Assembly (NCBI GenBank): GCA_002494645.1 | Contig: DACE01000033.1 | Coordinates: forward strand, 14,538-78,537 | DNA: 64,000 bases | Direction: 5' to 3' | DNA from: Euryarchaeota archaeon UBA256 | Lineage (GTDB): Archaea > Thermoplasmatota > Poseidoniia > Poseidoniales > Poseidoniaceae | Part shown: positions 1-9,820 of the stretch, piece after piece | How positions within the stretch are numbered: position 1 is the first letter of the stretch | Layout of the letters: each line of letters begins with the position of its first letter | Translations under genes and position numbers: made by a program | The notes under the pieces: model-generated | The model's database searches: none | What the model was told of the DNA's origin: nothing | Seen by the model: only the letters and a program-made list of their open reading frames with translations

Positions 1-723
1 CGTTTCATTAACACCCATGCGCTCTGGAATCGTGACGAGCGTGAAGGATGAGGTCGCCGGATCGCTGAGCACTCTGCGAACGTGCAGGACGCGTCTGCGG
101 AACCGTTCGAGTTCTTCCTTCATTGCATCACTTTCTTTTCGCCCGAACAGCATCGAGCGTATACCGCCTGAAACCCGCATCAATCGCAGCAAGCGCCCTG
201 ACCATGATTCAATGAGTTCGGGGAGTGAGAGAAAGCGGAGGGTATGGCCTGTTGGGGCGGTGTCAAAGACAACAACATCCCAAGTGGGGTTTTCCATATG
301 CCTCAGCAATTCGTCAAATGCTAGTGCCTCGTCGAGGCCGGGCAAAATCATGTCTGCAGTCTTGACTTCTGATTTTAACTCATTGAGTTCGTCTTTTGCA
401 CTCGGGTCAAGCATCATGCCCAAGCCTCCGAGGCCGCCCATGCCGGACCCACCCATGTTGTTCATGGCTTCTCCGAATTTGGGAAGTAAGGTTGATAATT
501 TTGCCTCTGGGTCCATTTCAAGCCCATACAGATTCGGAACCCCTTCAACTTGGGTTGGGACCGGTCCGAGGGGGACGTCGAGTGAATCAGAGGTTGAATG
601 GGCAGGGTCGCTTGATACCAAAAGAACACGCAATCCTGCATCAGCGAGCCATACGGCAGTAGCGGCAGATGTCGTTGTTTTTCCCACGCCACCTTTTCCA
701 CCAAAGAGTAACAGTCGAGACAT
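1..723 (-). CDS. Get3/ArsA-family ATPase (partial, C-terminus off the left edge)
   Basis: Deviant-Walker P-loop ATPase of the Get3/ArsA family. Members deliver tail-anchored proteins to membranes or energise arsenite efflux; the archaeal single-copy form is usually taken as Get3-like. The 241 visible residues start MSRLLLFGGKGG and carry the signature P-loop GGKGGVGKTT (about residues 8-17), switch I DPAHST (about 39-44) and switch II DTAPTGHT (about 142-149). A Met/Gly-rich loop near residue 85 lies where Get3 proteins have their client-binding helical region. The ATG at 721-723 fits the family start because the P-loop follows at once. It is divergent from the membrane protein at 815, with about 90 bases between. 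Substrate specificity cannot be told because the C-terminal half is missing. The family call is secure. Confidence 0.9.
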   Translation of the reverse strand, partial: MSRLLLFGGKGGVGKTTTSAATAVWLADAGLRVLLVSSDPAHSTSDSLDVPLGPVPTQVEGVPNLYGLEMDPEAKLSTLLPKFGEAMNNMGGSGMGGLGGLGMMLDPSAKDELNELKSEVKTADMILPGLDEALAFDELLRHMENPTWDVVVFDTAPTGHTLRFLSLPELIESWSGRLLRLMRVSGGIRSMLFGRKESDAMKEELERFRRRVLHVRRVLSDPATSSFTLVTIPERMGVNET

Positions 724-814
724 GGTCTTCGCGAAGTCGGCGGGGTGTTTGAATCCCTCCCCTGCCGATGATTGAAGCAAGGGTTTGATGAAGGGGAGAG
801 TTTACCCCTCATAC

Positions 815-1624
815 ATGGTTTCCGAACTCGTCCTGTTTCAGTTGTCGAGTTTTTGCGCTCTTGTAGGCATGACGTTGGGTTGGCGTGGTGTGATGACTCG
901 GTTTTCTGGCTTCTATGATTTACCTACTGCCTGGAATCAGGTGTTTTGGGGTATTGTCATCGGTGGCGTGTATGCTGTATTGGCCGACGGTATGCTCTAC
1001 CAACCTTATTTCACCACGGTGGTTAGCGAGGATGGTATTTACACAGGATTAAACATTGTATCACTGATCATGGTCACCCTTTTTGCATCAATAATGTCAC
1101 ATTTTCTTCTCCGAAGGAAGCGGGTTCGCAGAGGGGGCTCTCAGCCATCCTCTGGTTGGGCCTTAGGTCTTGCAATCGGCGGAATGGTCGCCATGGTCAT
1201 GATGTTTCGTATGTTTGAGTTTGACAACATCTTCTCGCCATTAGGCCTCATCAACATCGCCTTGGTCTCTATCGTTACCCCACGGGCGGAGGCGCTGATC
1301 ACTGCACGACACGGGTATTTGATGCTGCAAGATGCTCGTTGGGGTGCCATTTTACGCTCGACATTTTGGAGGGCAGCGCTTCTCGTGGCCATTTATTCGG
1401 TGGTGTTTAACCCAATCTTGTGGGTCTTCATCCTTCCCTTCGTTCTGCTATCTACGCCTGCATCAGAAAAATGGATTTGGGAATCAGTTCCCAAGGAAGG
1501 GCGAAGACGACTTCGTCGGATTTGGGCGGAACAAGCGCGTGAGCGCCAATCAGGTGGTCTTCGTTCTGCACGACCGTCACAAATCAGCTCGGCGCAATTA
1601 TCTGACCCCGATAGTGAAGAGTAA
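815..1624 (+). CDS. Multi-pass membrane protein of unknown function
   Basis: About 269 aa with roughly six hydrophobic segments: N-terminal LVLFQLSSFCALVGM, a pair near residues 35-90, ALGLAIGGMVAMVMM, and a C-terminal pair around AALLVAIYSVVF and WVFILPFVLL. A basic cytoplasmic-looking tail rich in Arg/Ser follows. I recognise no family motif. The start is uncertain: ATG codons at 788 and 815 share the frame. The later one sits directly before the first membrane segment. An AGGGG/CCCCT inverted repeat (792-796 and 805-809) lies between the two ATGs and could be an operator or hairpin if 815 is the start. Neighbouring genes suggest no function. Confidence 0.6.
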   Translation: MVSELVLFQLSSFCALVGMTLGWRGVMTRFSGFYDLPTAWNQVFWGIVIGGVYAVLADGMLYQPYFTTVVSEDGIYTGLNIVSLIMVTLFASIMSHFLLRRKRVRRGGSQPSSGWALGLAIGGMVAMVMMFRMFEFDNIFSPLGLINIALVSIVTPRAEALITARHGYLMLQDARWGAILRSTFWRAALLVAIYSVVFNPILWVFILPFVLLSTPASEKWIWESVPKEGRRRLRRIWAEQARERQSGGLRSARPSQISSAQLSDPDSEE

Positions 1625-1744
1625 ATATATACTTACTTAATAGATAGAACTCTATTTCAGTAATCTTTTCGGCAGAAGATAAGGCGTAATTCGGCGCGGG
1701 TCTGCCAGAGGAATTGTTATACGACGCCAGCCAAGCCAAGAATC

Positions 1745-3334
1745 ATGGGTGCATGCCCCTATTGCCGCAGTACCTGTTTGCCGGGTGACACCATTTGTTA
1801 CTCGTGCGGCCGAGTATTGCCGAAAGGTGACCGTGGTAGTTATCGAATGGAACAACAATTCAGTCGTGGTTCCAAGGACAAAACCTACAAAATGGCAAAA
1901 AAACCTGCAGCAAAAGGGGTCGTTCAAACTCATACAGGCCGAAAGCGGAACATCATGAAACGCCGCAAAAATCGATTTCGTAGCGTCGTTATGCTTTCAC
2001 TGGTCGCCTTTATCATGCTCTCACCCCAAGCCAGAGAACACGTTCTCGGTGAATTCGGTGGCATTGATGAATTTATTCAATCAGCCATGGCCCCCTACCA
2101 CGTTTATCCGGTCGAAGCGAGTTATACGCTCTCAAAAATCTCTGACGTACAAAACAATGGCGTTGAGGGATATGTCATTGAAACCATCATGATTCCCCCC
2201 ACAGTTAAATCGACTTTATCGGGAACGCCCCAATTTGTTTTTGATGATGGAGAAGAAAGTGATAATCCCGTTACGATTCAAGAAACAGAGTTGATTACAC
2301 TCAATGTTGCTGGTCAATCGATCAACGTACCCATTGACGGAATGCCGCCCCGTTTCTTTGAAAACCGTATCGTGACCTCGGCTGGGCATGAAGTTTGGTG
2401 GCCCAATGTTGGGTCTGATGACAACGATTGCCCTGTCAATAAATGCGTGAAGGTCAAAGTCAACCTCGCACCAAATGAAGCTTCTCGCTACTCCTTTGAT
2501 GTCCAAGTTCATTCAAAATCATATTCATGGTGGGATGATGGACGAGTGAACTCTTTAATCCCTGGAAAGTCTACTGGAGTCAACGTTGATAATTCGGGGA
2601 CATTTGAAGACCTTATCTCTCGAGGAAACGGCGTCCGAAAAGCAGAATTCGGTGGTTCTGAGTGGTACAATCGTGGCACTCAATCAAATCCCTATTGGGC
2701 TATCAACGCTCAAGACGGAATTGTTATGAGTACGGCAGATCTTATTTCTACAAGCCTTCCAGAAGGAAAATCAGACAACGTATACGCATTCTCACGTGCG
2801 GCATTTGACTATCTCCACCTCAATGTTGAATACGACCGGGAGGCACCCGTTACGGCTCGTTCTGGACCTGAGTGTTTAGCAGGTCAACTCGGAGATTGTG
2901 ACGAACAAACCAACGCGTTCTTCAGCCTTTTGCGAACAAGAGGAATACCCGGATGGTATACCTTTGGAATTCTTGGTGACCCTTACTTTTCCAACGACGG
3001 ATGGGAAGCCCACGCGTGGGGATATTTCCAACTCCCGATGAAAGATTCTTGGTGTGAAGAACGAAACATTGTCTTGCAAACGTGTTTTGTTGAAGCACAA
3101 GTTGACGTGGTCAACAACAAATGGCTTCTTTCAACTCCGACTGCATATATTGACTGGATTGAAGAAGCCGACGCATCAGGTTCACTGGTTTACGATTATT
3201 ATCATCCGGTTTCAACAGTTCACACCGGTCTCGGAGGCCAAATTGACCGCGTTCGAAGTTTTGAGACGGTTGGTGAATTGGACCTCTCAGGTGGTACTTA
3301 TCAAGTCAAGAAATATGTGGAGTCGCTCAGTTAG
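1745..3334 (+). CDS. Membrane-anchored transglutaminase-like protein with N-terminal zinc ribbon
   Basis: 529 aa. Residues 4-21 form a CxxC-x10-CxxC zinc ribbon, followed by a basic linker, one membrane segment (about 80-93) and a large, presumably extracytoplasmic domain. Around residue 384 is a transglutaminase-core pattern: GDCDEQTNAFF (nucleophile Cys), then RTRGIPGWYTFG. About 40 residues later comes EAHAWGYFQL (catalytic His). The third triad element, usually Asp in a DPT motif, reads LSTPTAY here, so that Asp looks replaced. The family cleaves or crosslinks peptides; activity without the Asp is uncertain. The zinc ribbon would be cytosolic and the catalytic domain outside. The gene lies 8 bases upstream of trkA. 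An AT-rich stretch (AAATATATAC, 1623-1632) and TTATAC (1716-1721) are possible TATA elements; the second would give a leaderless mRNA. Confidence 0.7.
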   Translation: MGACPYCRSTCLPGDTICYSCGRVLPKGDRGSYRMEQQFSRGSKDKTYKMAKKPAAKGVVQTHTGRKRNIMKRRKNRFRSVVMLSLVAFIMLSPQAREHVLGEFGGIDEFIQSAMAPYHVYPVEASYTLSKISDVQNNGVEGYVIETIMIPPTVKSTLSGTPQFVFDDGEESDNPVTIQETELITLNVAGQSINVPIDGMPPRFFENRIVTSAGHEVWWPNVGSDDNDCPVNKCVKVKVNLAPNEASRYSFDVQVHSKSYSWWDDGRVNSLIPGKSTGVNVDNSGTFEDLISRGNGVRKAEFGGSEWYNRGTQSNPYWAINAQDGIVMSTADLISTSLPEGKSDNVYAFSRAAFDYLHLNVEYDREAPVTARSGPECLAGQLGDCDEQTNAFFSLLRTRGIPGWYTFGILGDPYFSNDGWEAHAWGYFQLPMKDSWCEERNIVLQTCFVEAQVDVVNNKWLLSTPTAYIDWIEEADASGSLVYDYYHPVSTVHTGLGGQIDRVRSFETVGELDLSGGTYQVKKYVESLS

Positions 3335-3342
3335 GTGAGATC

Positions 3343-4755
3343 ATGAGAATTATCATTGGAGGGGCAGGACGGGTAGGATATGCGCTCGCTCGTGCGCTCT
3401 CCCGCGAAAAGTATGATGTCGTTATCATTGACCAAGATTCCAGAGCGGTCTCCAATGCACAGACACTTGATGGATTGGTCTTACACGGAAATATTACTTC
3501 CCGTGAAACTCTCCTTGAAGCAGGTATTGAAAGCGCCAGTGTCTTTGTTGCTGCTACACCTTCAGATGAATCAAACTTGATTGCGTGCTCAATTGCAGAG
3601 CACGCTCATGGAACGGAAGATGAAAAAAACCGCCTCATCAGTGTTTGTCGATTGCGTGATGCGTCTTTTGTAGGCGAATATCGAAACGGCCATCTCAAGG
3701 AATGGGCGAATGTTGACCACATCGTCAATCCCCTTCGAGGCGCTATTACACGGTTGAATGCAGGGCTTCGTTCAACTGACATTGAAGAAGTGATTCCATT
3801 TGACGACGAAGCCTACGTTATGGAACTGAATGTCGGTGATTCAGCACACAATATCACCTCGCGTAATCTTGGAGATTTGAAAGAAGATTTCGTTCATGGA
3901 CTGCCTAATATCGTTGCAGTAAAGCGAACAGGTCAGCGCAGTTTTGTTCCTACTGATGAAACGAAACTCGAGAAGGGCGACCGAATTGCCGTGGCTGTTG
4001 TAGGTTTGGATAACTTCAACCCTGCCCTCCTAACCTTCGGCCATGAAGTGACCTATTTCCCTGAAGAGCCCCGAGTGGCAATCATCGGAGCGACATCAAT
4101 TGGTACAAAAATGGCAGAAGATTGGTTGAATCATCATGCGAAAGTGACCGTGATTGAGCAGCAATTGCATCTTGCTAACCAACTTGCGGGTTCTAAACTC
4201 GGAGGCCACCCGAACCTTGAGGTGATTCACGGTGACCATTTGGATAAGTCGATTCTTGAAGAAATAGGAATTGAGCAATTCGACGTAGCACTCAGTTCAC
4301 TTGACAATGACCACGCGAACATTGCAGCCGTTCTTTTGGCCAGTGACCTCGGTGTGACGCACACTGGGCTGCTCCTGTATGATGCTGATTTGGTTAAAGT
4401 GACGCAGCGAATGGGCATCTCCTTTGCCGTTGACCGTCGGCGAGTTGCAGTTGACAACATGTTGACCTATATCCATGAAAAGGTTTCAGGTCATTATGCG
4501 CTCCTTTCAGCAATTCCAGATGTTGTCGGATTGACCTTGGAAGTTAATGAAAAAGCGAAATTCGCAGGCAAGACAATCGCTGAAGCCCAGTTCCCTGATT
4601 GGGTGGCCGTCGCATTTGTGAAACGTCTCAATCTTGCTGGTGAATGGGAATCAATGCAACCCAAACAGACCGAACTCCTCCTCGTAAACGATCACGTCGT
4701 CCTGTTTTGCCACAGAGACCGTGTGGCAGATATCCAGAAGCGTTTCAAGGTGTAA
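3343..4755 (+). CDS. trkA: Trk potassium uptake system NAD-binding regulator TrkA
   Basis: 470 aa, the usual size of full-length TrkA with two RCK units. Each has a Rossmann domain and a TrkA-C domain. The first begins MRIIIGGAGRVGYALA (dinucleotide-binding GxGxxG type, ending in an acidic VVIIDQD strand). The second begins near residue 246 with VAIIGATSIGTKMAEDW, where the glycine motif is relaxed, and continues to VTVIEQQ. TrkA is the peripheral cytosolic gate that binds NAD(H)/nucleotides and controls TrkH. It is followed 2 bases later by trkH, so the two form a potassium-uptake operon, possibly co-transcribed with the transglutaminase-like gene upstream. Confidence 0.93.
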   Translation: MRIIIGGAGRVGYALARALSREKYDVVIIDQDSRAVSNAQTLDGLVLHGNITSRETLLEAGIESASVFVAATPSDESNLIACSIAEHAHGTEDEKNRLISVCRLRDASFVGEYRNGHLKEWANVDHIVNPLRGAITRLNAGLRSTDIEEVIPFDDEAYVMELNVGDSAHNITSRNLGDLKEDFVHGLPNIVAVKRTGQRSFVPTDETKLEKGDRIAVAVVGLDNFNPALLTFGHEVTYFPEEPRVAIIGATSIGTKMAEDWLNHHAKVTVIEQQLHLANQLAGSKLGGHPNLEVIHGDHLDKSILEEIGIEQFDVALSSLDNDHANIAAVLLASDLGVTHTGLLLYDADLVKVTQRMGISFAVDRRRVAVDNMLTYIHEKVSGHYALLSAIPDVVGLTLEVNEKAKFAGKTIAEAQFPDWVAVAFVKRLNLAGEWESMQPKQTELLLVNDHVVLFCHRDRVADIQKRFKV

Positions 4756-4757
4756 TC

Positions 4758-6398
4758 ATGCGCTATGACGTGCTGAACCTCATTTTGGGTTGGACCCTGA
4801 TTGCATTGATGGTTCCGCTTGCAATTTGCGGTTTTCTCACTCTGATCTTGGATGGTTGGCAATTAGCCGCCACGGCATTTTTGCCAGCTGTTCTGATCAG
4901 CGGTGGTCTTGGAGCCGCTCTACTGGGGTTCTTCACACGAACCGATTCTTCTGAACGGCTGCGTGACCTCGAAGCCTTCGTTGGTGTCGGTCTTGTGTGG
5001 CCAATTACCGTTCTCATCGGTGCGATTCCTTACTGGCTTGGTGGTGTTTTTGTTGGTCCGATGACCGATGGGGCAGGGCTTGTCGACATGGCGCGGGGTT
5101 TTGCTAATTCTTGGTTTGAGTCCATGTCGGGGTTCACCACCTCTGGTGCGACGGTGATTGCACACAACATGAGCCCGAACTGTATCCCTGGTACAACCCC
5201 TGATTGCATCAATGCTCAACCCCAAGGGCTCCTCTTGTGGCGTTCATTGACACAGTGGCTCGGTGGAATGGGAGTCGTGATGCTGGGGATGCTCGTTCTT
5301 TCTCGTATTATGGGTGGAGGTATGGCACTTGCTCGCGCTGAATTAACTGGCCCTTCACTCTCACGGCTTCGCCCCAAACTACGTCAGACTGCCATCGTTT
5401 TGTGGAGCCTTTATCTGTTGCTCACGCTCGTTGAGTTGTTGTGTTTGAAATTCATTGGGGGCATGTCCTTTTTTGATTCGGTCAACCATGCACTTACGAC
5501 GATGCCATCGGGTGGTTTTTCGACCCGTGATGCGAGCATTGGATTTTATAATTCAGCAACCATTGATACGATTATCATCGTCTTCATGTTTCTAGCAGGA
5601 GTTAATTTCACATTGATTTGGCTCGCAGGCTCAGGTAACATCAAGCAAGCCTTCCGGGATGAGGAATTCAGAACGTATCTTTGGTACATCGGTATCGCTG
5701 TAGCCATCATCACCATCACACTGGTTGTCGCAAATTATGCTGCGGGCCAATCCTTGCGCTACACTTTGTTCACCGTTCTGTCGATTGGAACGAGTACGGG
5801 TTATTCTTCAACAGATTACGGCACATGGCCCGTTCTAGCTCGACTCGTCCTCCTCATTTTGATGATTGTTGGTGCGTGTGCTGGGTCGACGAGCGGTGGT
5901 TTGAAACTCATGCGAATACGTTTGGCGCTGAAAATAGCTTTTCGTGAACTCTCACGCATTGCTCAGCCAAGAAAAGTACAGATGATTCGCATGAACGGTG
6001 AAGTCGTTGAACAGAAACAAGTCGGACTCATCGTAGGCATGCTCTTCATTTGGGTGGCTCTCTTTGCGGTGTCAGTGATCTTGCTGGCCTTTTTCATGCC
6101 AGATGAATCCTTTGAGACCATCATTTCAGTCGTTGCTGCCAGTCTCGGGAATACCGGTCCCGCGCTTGACGCATACGGTCCAAGTCAAACATGGGCAAGC
6201 ATGGATTCAGGAGCCTTATTCCTGACTTCAATTCTCATGTGGTTTGGCCGTCTTGAATTGCTCACAGCCATCATCGTGCTTCACCCGCACAGTTGGCGCA
6301 AGGAAGAAAAGGCAGATGGTGAATTACAAGCAATGGCCATGGTGAAGCGGATTATGGCAGACCGTGAAGATGATGAGGCTCAGAACAAAGTTGCTTGA
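4758..6398 (+). CDS. trkH: Trk potassium transporter membrane subunit TrkH
   Basis: About 546 aa from the ATG at 4758 (MRYDVLNLILGW). An in-frame upstream extension exists but would lie inside trkA. The protein is highly hydrophobic with the four pore-loop repeats of the TrkH/KtrB superfamily, each with a filter glycine: TTSGATV, TTMPSGGFSTRD, IGTSTGYSSTD and SLGNTGPALD. It forms the K+ channel of the Trk system, gated by the TrkA ring encoded just upstream. The last 19 bases overlap the convergent rfcL 3' end. Confidence 0.95.
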   Translation: MRYDVLNLILGWTLIALMVPLAICGFLTLILDGWQLAATAFLPAVLISGGLGAALLGFFTRTDSSERLRDLEAFVGVGLVWPITVLIGAIPYWLGGVFVGPMTDGAGLVDMARGFANSWFESMSGFTTSGATVIAHNMSPNCIPGTTPDCINAQPQGLLLWRSLTQWLGGMGVVMLGMLVLSRIMGGGMALARAELTGPSLSRLRPKLRQTAIVLWSLYLLLTLVELLCLKFIGGMSFFDSVNHALTTMPSGGFSTRDASIGFYNSATIDTIIIVFMFLAGVNFTLIWLAGSGNIKQAFRDEEFRTYLWYIGIAVAIITITLVVANYAAGQSLRYTLFTVLSIGTSTGYSSTDYGTWPVLARLVLLILMIVGACAGSTSGGLKLMRIRLALKIAFRELSRIAQPRKVQMIRMNGEVVEQKQVGLIVGMLFIWVALFAVSVILLAFFMPDESFETIISVVAASLGNTGPALDAYGPSQTWASMDSGALFLTSILMWFGRLELLTAIIVLHPHSWRKEEKADGELQAMAMVKRIMADREDDEAQNKVA

Positions 6399-7942
6399 CC
6401 AGGGCCTGGTCCTTGGTCTTCATCGGGTTGTTTCTCCTCTTCAGTTGTGACGGCTGCAACCTTAACACTCGGTGTGGATGGGGCTGGTATGGAGGCTTTT
6501 GAAGCCGCTATTTTTTCTTCTTCAACGTTCAACCGTTCATTGTATGCTTTGATGAGGTCTTTCGTTGAACGACGACTCATCGGAAGACCCGTAAGGGATG
6601 CATGCTCTTCTGCACTCAGCCCTAAGGATATGGACAGATCAAAATTTGTTGGGTCTCCAAGAGGTGAATCCTCTTGACTCAGTAGCATGAGTGGAAGAAG
6701 GAAATCTTCTCGTGTCACGGCTTTATTGGTGCCTGATAATTCTGCAAGTTTTTCGACGATACTCGGCCTTCCTTTTGGAGCAGACCGTCGAAGGAAATGT
6801 GGATATGAGGGGTAGATTCTTCCCTGCAGAGGTACGCGATTAGCGACTGAAGCAGAGAGGCTGGTGAGGTGTTGTGTCCAATAGGTTGAGCGATGCGCAG
6901 TGTTGAGGTATCGACCCATCATCATCTTGTCTGCTTGCACCATGGTGGACGAGCCTTGACGTATACTTCCAGCGTCCGTGAACAGAGAAGCATTATTCCA
7001 GTGAACCCAATTTAAAAATTCAGAAGGGTCCTTGTCGATGGTCCGGGTAAGTTTGACAGCCTCCTCTGATTGACGCGTTCTATAGAGGTTGTCAAGACCT
7101 GGGAAAATCTCAACCGAAACGTCACGCTGACTTGCTTCTGCGTGCGAATGAACCAATTGACTCGTGAGGAGGTTGTCGTGAAGTCCAGTGGTCATGACCT
7201 GTAAGTCTCGAACGAGTGCTCTCAAATCTCCGTGATTTGTTGTTGCTAAAGCATCGATGGCGCTGTCCTCAAACTCAATCCCTTCTTCGCGAAGAACTCG
7301 GCGTGCAATACGGCGAAGTGCCTCATCATTGGCCCGAACAAAATTAATCTTGATAATGTATTTTCCAAAGCGATCACGGGTCGAACGCCAAGATGAATTT
7401 CGTCCCCACAGTCCCATCTCTTCGTTGCATGCCAGAATGACGGGTTGTTTGGTCTGAGAAAGGAGATTAAGCAACTCTGCCTTTCCTCCAGAATCTCCCC
7501 GCAGCGCCACATTACCATCCTGCTGTTCATTGGATGTCATCGCTTTCTCAATTCGTGCTTGACTCACTTCCCGTAGGCCACCTGAGAGGTGGTCGACCTC
7601 ATCGAGGAGAATGAGGGTGCGAGAGGGTGGTGCGCTGGGGTCATGGAATAGTGAACGATGGGTTGCTCCGCTGGTCGCCGCCTTTCGAATGGCTGCGGCA
7701 TTTCTCGCATCACTGGCATTGAGTTCAACAACATTCCACCCCATGTCTTCAGCAACGGCCCTGGCAACCGTTGTTTTTCCAACTCCCGGCGGACCGATCA
7801 GGAGTAATCCTCTCTTTTTTGGCGCTCCAGTTTGCCATTCATCGAGCCATGCACGAATTTTTCGTCGTTGTACCTCGTTGCCTTCTAGCATTTGCTCACT
7901 GCGAGGACGATGACGCTCGGTCCAATCGCTCGCTTGACGCAT
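6380..7942 (-). CDS. rfcL: Replication factor C large subunit (clamp loader)
   Basis: About 520 aa AAA+ ATPase of the archaeal clamp loader that opens the PCNA ring together with RfcS. Walker A is GPPGVGKTT, followed by the RFC-typical ELNASDARN. Walker B is LLDEVDHL, sensor 1 is ILACNEE, and a collar domain is followed by a charged, low-complexity tail. The extreme C-terminus ends QATLF, a PCNA-interacting (PIP-type) motif expected for RfcL. I chose the ATG at 7942 (MRQASDWTERHRP); a TTG at 7972 would add only 10 residues that do not look conserved. Its tail overlaps the convergent trkH stop by 19 bases. No rfcS lies in the window. Confidence 0.92.
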   Translation of the reverse strand: MRQASDWTERHRPRSEQMLEGNEVQRRKIRAWLDEWQTGAPKKRGLLLIGPPGVGKTTVARAVAEDMGWNVVELNASDARNAAAIRKAATSGATHRSLFHDPSAPPSRTLILLDEVDHLSGGLREVSQARIEKAMTSNEQQDGNVALRGDSGGKAELLNLLSQTKQPVILACNEEMGLWGRNSSWRSTRDRFGKYIIKINFVRANDEALRRIARRVLREEGIEFEDSAIDALATTNHGDLRALVRDLQVMTTGLHDNLLTSQLVHSHAEASQRDVSVEIFPGLDNLYRTRQSEEAVKLTRTIDKDPSEFLNWVHWNNASLFTDAGSIRQGSSTMVQADKMMMGRYLNTAHRSTYWTQHLTSLSASVANRVPLQGRIYPSYPHFLRRSAPKGRPSIVEKLAELSGTNKAVTREDFLLPLMLLSQEDSPLGDPTNFDLSISLGLSAEEHASLTGLPMSRRSTKDLIKAYNERLNVEEEKIAASKASIPAPSTPSVKVAAVTTEEEKQPDEDQGPGPGQATLF

Positions 7943-8052
7943 GAGAAGCAGGTGGTGGGGAGGGTTCTTCAACCTTCACAAAGAATTGAAGTCATCCGCC
8001 GATTCATGGGGAGAACTCTTTTCAAAAGAGTGAGATGAAAGGATGGTCCTAT

Positions 8053-9735
8053 TCAAGCAGATTGAAGAAGAGATTCCATGGATATTCTAACTTGTTCGGT
8101 TGTATCTCTGTCTCGTATTGTAACGGTTCCATCTTCGAGGCTTTGATGATCGATTGTGATGCATTTGGGCACCCCGATTTCATCGGCTCTTGCATAGCGT
8201 CGGCCAATTGAACCACTGCCATCGTACATCGAAACTACACCGAGTGTTTGACACAATTGTTGGTGCAATTTCCACGCTTTTTGGTCCATGCCGTCCTTTT
8301 CAAAGAGCGGGAAGACAGCATAATCAACGGGAGCGACGGTGTCCGAAAGTTCCATCCGAACATACATCTCGTCGTTCTTGGTAACTTCTTGGTAGCTATG
8401 GTCAAGCACGTGCCAGATGATTCGGTCAATTCCAAAGGCTGGCTCAATCACATGAGGTATGTACCATTCACCAGTTTCTTTGATGGTTTTTTGATTCGGT
8501 TTGACGTGTTCTTCTCCCACCTCAACCGAAGTTCCGTCGGAAAGACTCACCGTGCAGGGGAATGGTGTTTCCTTAGGCAGGGCTTCAACGGCCTGTTTCA
8601 CCATTCCTGCTTGTGCTTTGAAAGCAGGTCCTGCAGTGGCGCCATTAATTGTCCAAGCATCGATTGTAGTGGTTCTTGGCTCATCGAATTCACGGCGAGC
8701 ACGAAGCGTTTTCCCGGTTGCCTTTTCGTGGCTTTCGAGATCATAACAGCCGCGGTGTGCGATACCAACACATTCAATCCATCCATAACTTCCTTCAATT
8801 TCTGCATCCCAGCAATCCAATGCATAGTGAGCCATTTCATCACTTTCATGCTGGCGGAAGCGCAGTCGGGCGGTGTCAATGCCAACATGAGCGAGGAAAT
8901 CATAGGTGATTCCGATGAATTGTGCAATGGTCGGGTGACGAATGATTCCTTGGTGTGTAGCATCTGAGAGCGTAAGCAAGACCTCGGATGTGCCGTCGGG
9001 AATAAGTGTCAGGGGGTGGTCGTCCCATGGGGTGAGGTCTGCCTCTGCAGGTGTATGTGGATTGATGAAATATTCGAGTTCAGCCATATTGAATTCCCGA
9101 AGGCGGATCATACCTTGTCGGGGCGCAATTTCATTTCTGTATCCTTTACCGACTTGCACCGCTCCAAATGGGAGACGTTCCCTAAAGTGTCGGTAGAGTG
9201 CATTGAAGGATGTAAACATCCCCTGGGCGGTTTCGGGTCGAAGGAAACCGGGTCGCCCTGAATCCCCGGCTCCAATAGTGGTGTTGAACATTAAATTTTG
9301 AGCAGATACCTCGCTCCAGTCCTTAGCCTGACAGGCAGGACATGCAGGGTTGACCTCATCGAGTAGGTCTTGGAGTTCAGAGCGTTTCAAGGCATCAGGG
9401 TTTGGGTGATGAGGTTCCAAGAGCGTATCTGCTCGACTCGCCTCTTCACAAGAACGACAGAGTGTCATGAAATCTGAAAATTCGCCGACATGGCCGCTTG
9501 CCTCAAGTACTGAATAAGGCGTTACGGTAGGCGATGATATTTCTACGATATTTCCAAGTTTAAGCCAGTGGTCAAGCCAAACTTGATTGATTCGAGAGCG
9601 CATTCGTCCGCCAACAGGACCAAAGTCATACAGACCCTTGGCTCCCCCGTGAATCTCAAATGCGGGAAGTAGGAATCCACGGCGTTTGAGCATACCACTC
9701 AAACGCTCAAGACGGCCTTCGTGTTCTTCACTCAT
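8053..9735 (-). CDS. glyS: Glycyl-tRNA synthetase (archaeal/eukaryal alpha2 type)
   Basis: 560 aa class II aminoacyl-tRNA synthetase that charges tRNA-Gly. The N-terminus has the GlyRS signature MLKRRGFLLPAFEIHGG followed by YDFGPVG. A Cys4 cluster (LCRSCEE and CPACQAK) is inserted. FLRPETAQGMF is present, as are motif 2 (GKGYRNEIAPRQGMIRLREF) and motif 3 (PAFGIDRIIW). A C-terminal anticodon-binding domain starts near VAPVDYAVFPL. The ATG at 9735 gives the expected start. It lies 110 bases upstream of rfcL on the same strand and may share its transcript. It is divergent from the ferredoxin gene. Confidence 0.95.
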   Translation of the reverse strand: MSEEHEGRLERLSGMLKRRGFLLPAFEIHGGAKGLYDFGPVGGRMRSRINQVWLDHWLKLGNIVEISSPTVTPYSVLEASGHVGEFSDFMTLCRSCEEASRADTLLEPHHPNPDALKRSELQDLLDEVNPACPACQAKDWSEVSAQNLMFNTTIGAGDSGRPGFLRPETAQGMFTSFNALYRHFRERLPFGAVQVGKGYRNEIAPRQGMIRLREFNMAELEYFINPHTPAEADLTPWDDHPLTLIPDGTSEVLLTLSDATHQGIIRHPTIAQFIGITYDFLAHVGIDTARLRFRQHESDEMAHYALDCWDAEIEGSYGWIECVGIAHRGCYDLESHEKATGKTLRARREFDEPRTTTIDAWTINGATAGPAFKAQAGMVKQAVEALPKETPFPCTVSLSDGTSVEVGEEHVKPNQKTIKETGEWYIPHVIEPAFGIDRIIWHVLDHSYQEVTKNDEMYVRMELSDTVAPVDYAVFPLFEKDGMDQKAWKLHQQLCQTLGVVSMYDGSGSIGRRYARADEIGVPKCITIDHQSLEDGTVTIRDRDTTEQVRISMESLLQSA

Positions 9736-9820
9736 CCTTTGACCCGATTGCTCGGTATTGTGGCTGCCCTATGAACTTCTCCTCCACCCCTGCCTTAAAC
9801 AGCGAATCTTCCATACACAT

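Noticed and set aside
17..775. Plus-strand open frame of 252 codons
   Set aside because: It is the opposite strand of the Get3/ArsA gene, which has full P-loop and switch motifs; the plus-strand translation is Ser/Arg-rich without motifs.
4644..4757. Upstream extension of trkH
   Set aside because: It lies inside trkA and encodes a basic, unconserved leader; ATG 4758 directly after the trkA stop is the standard arrangement.
8248..8967. Plus-strand open frame of 239 codons
   Set aside because: It lies wholly inside glycyl-tRNA synthetase on the other strand and resembles no protein family.
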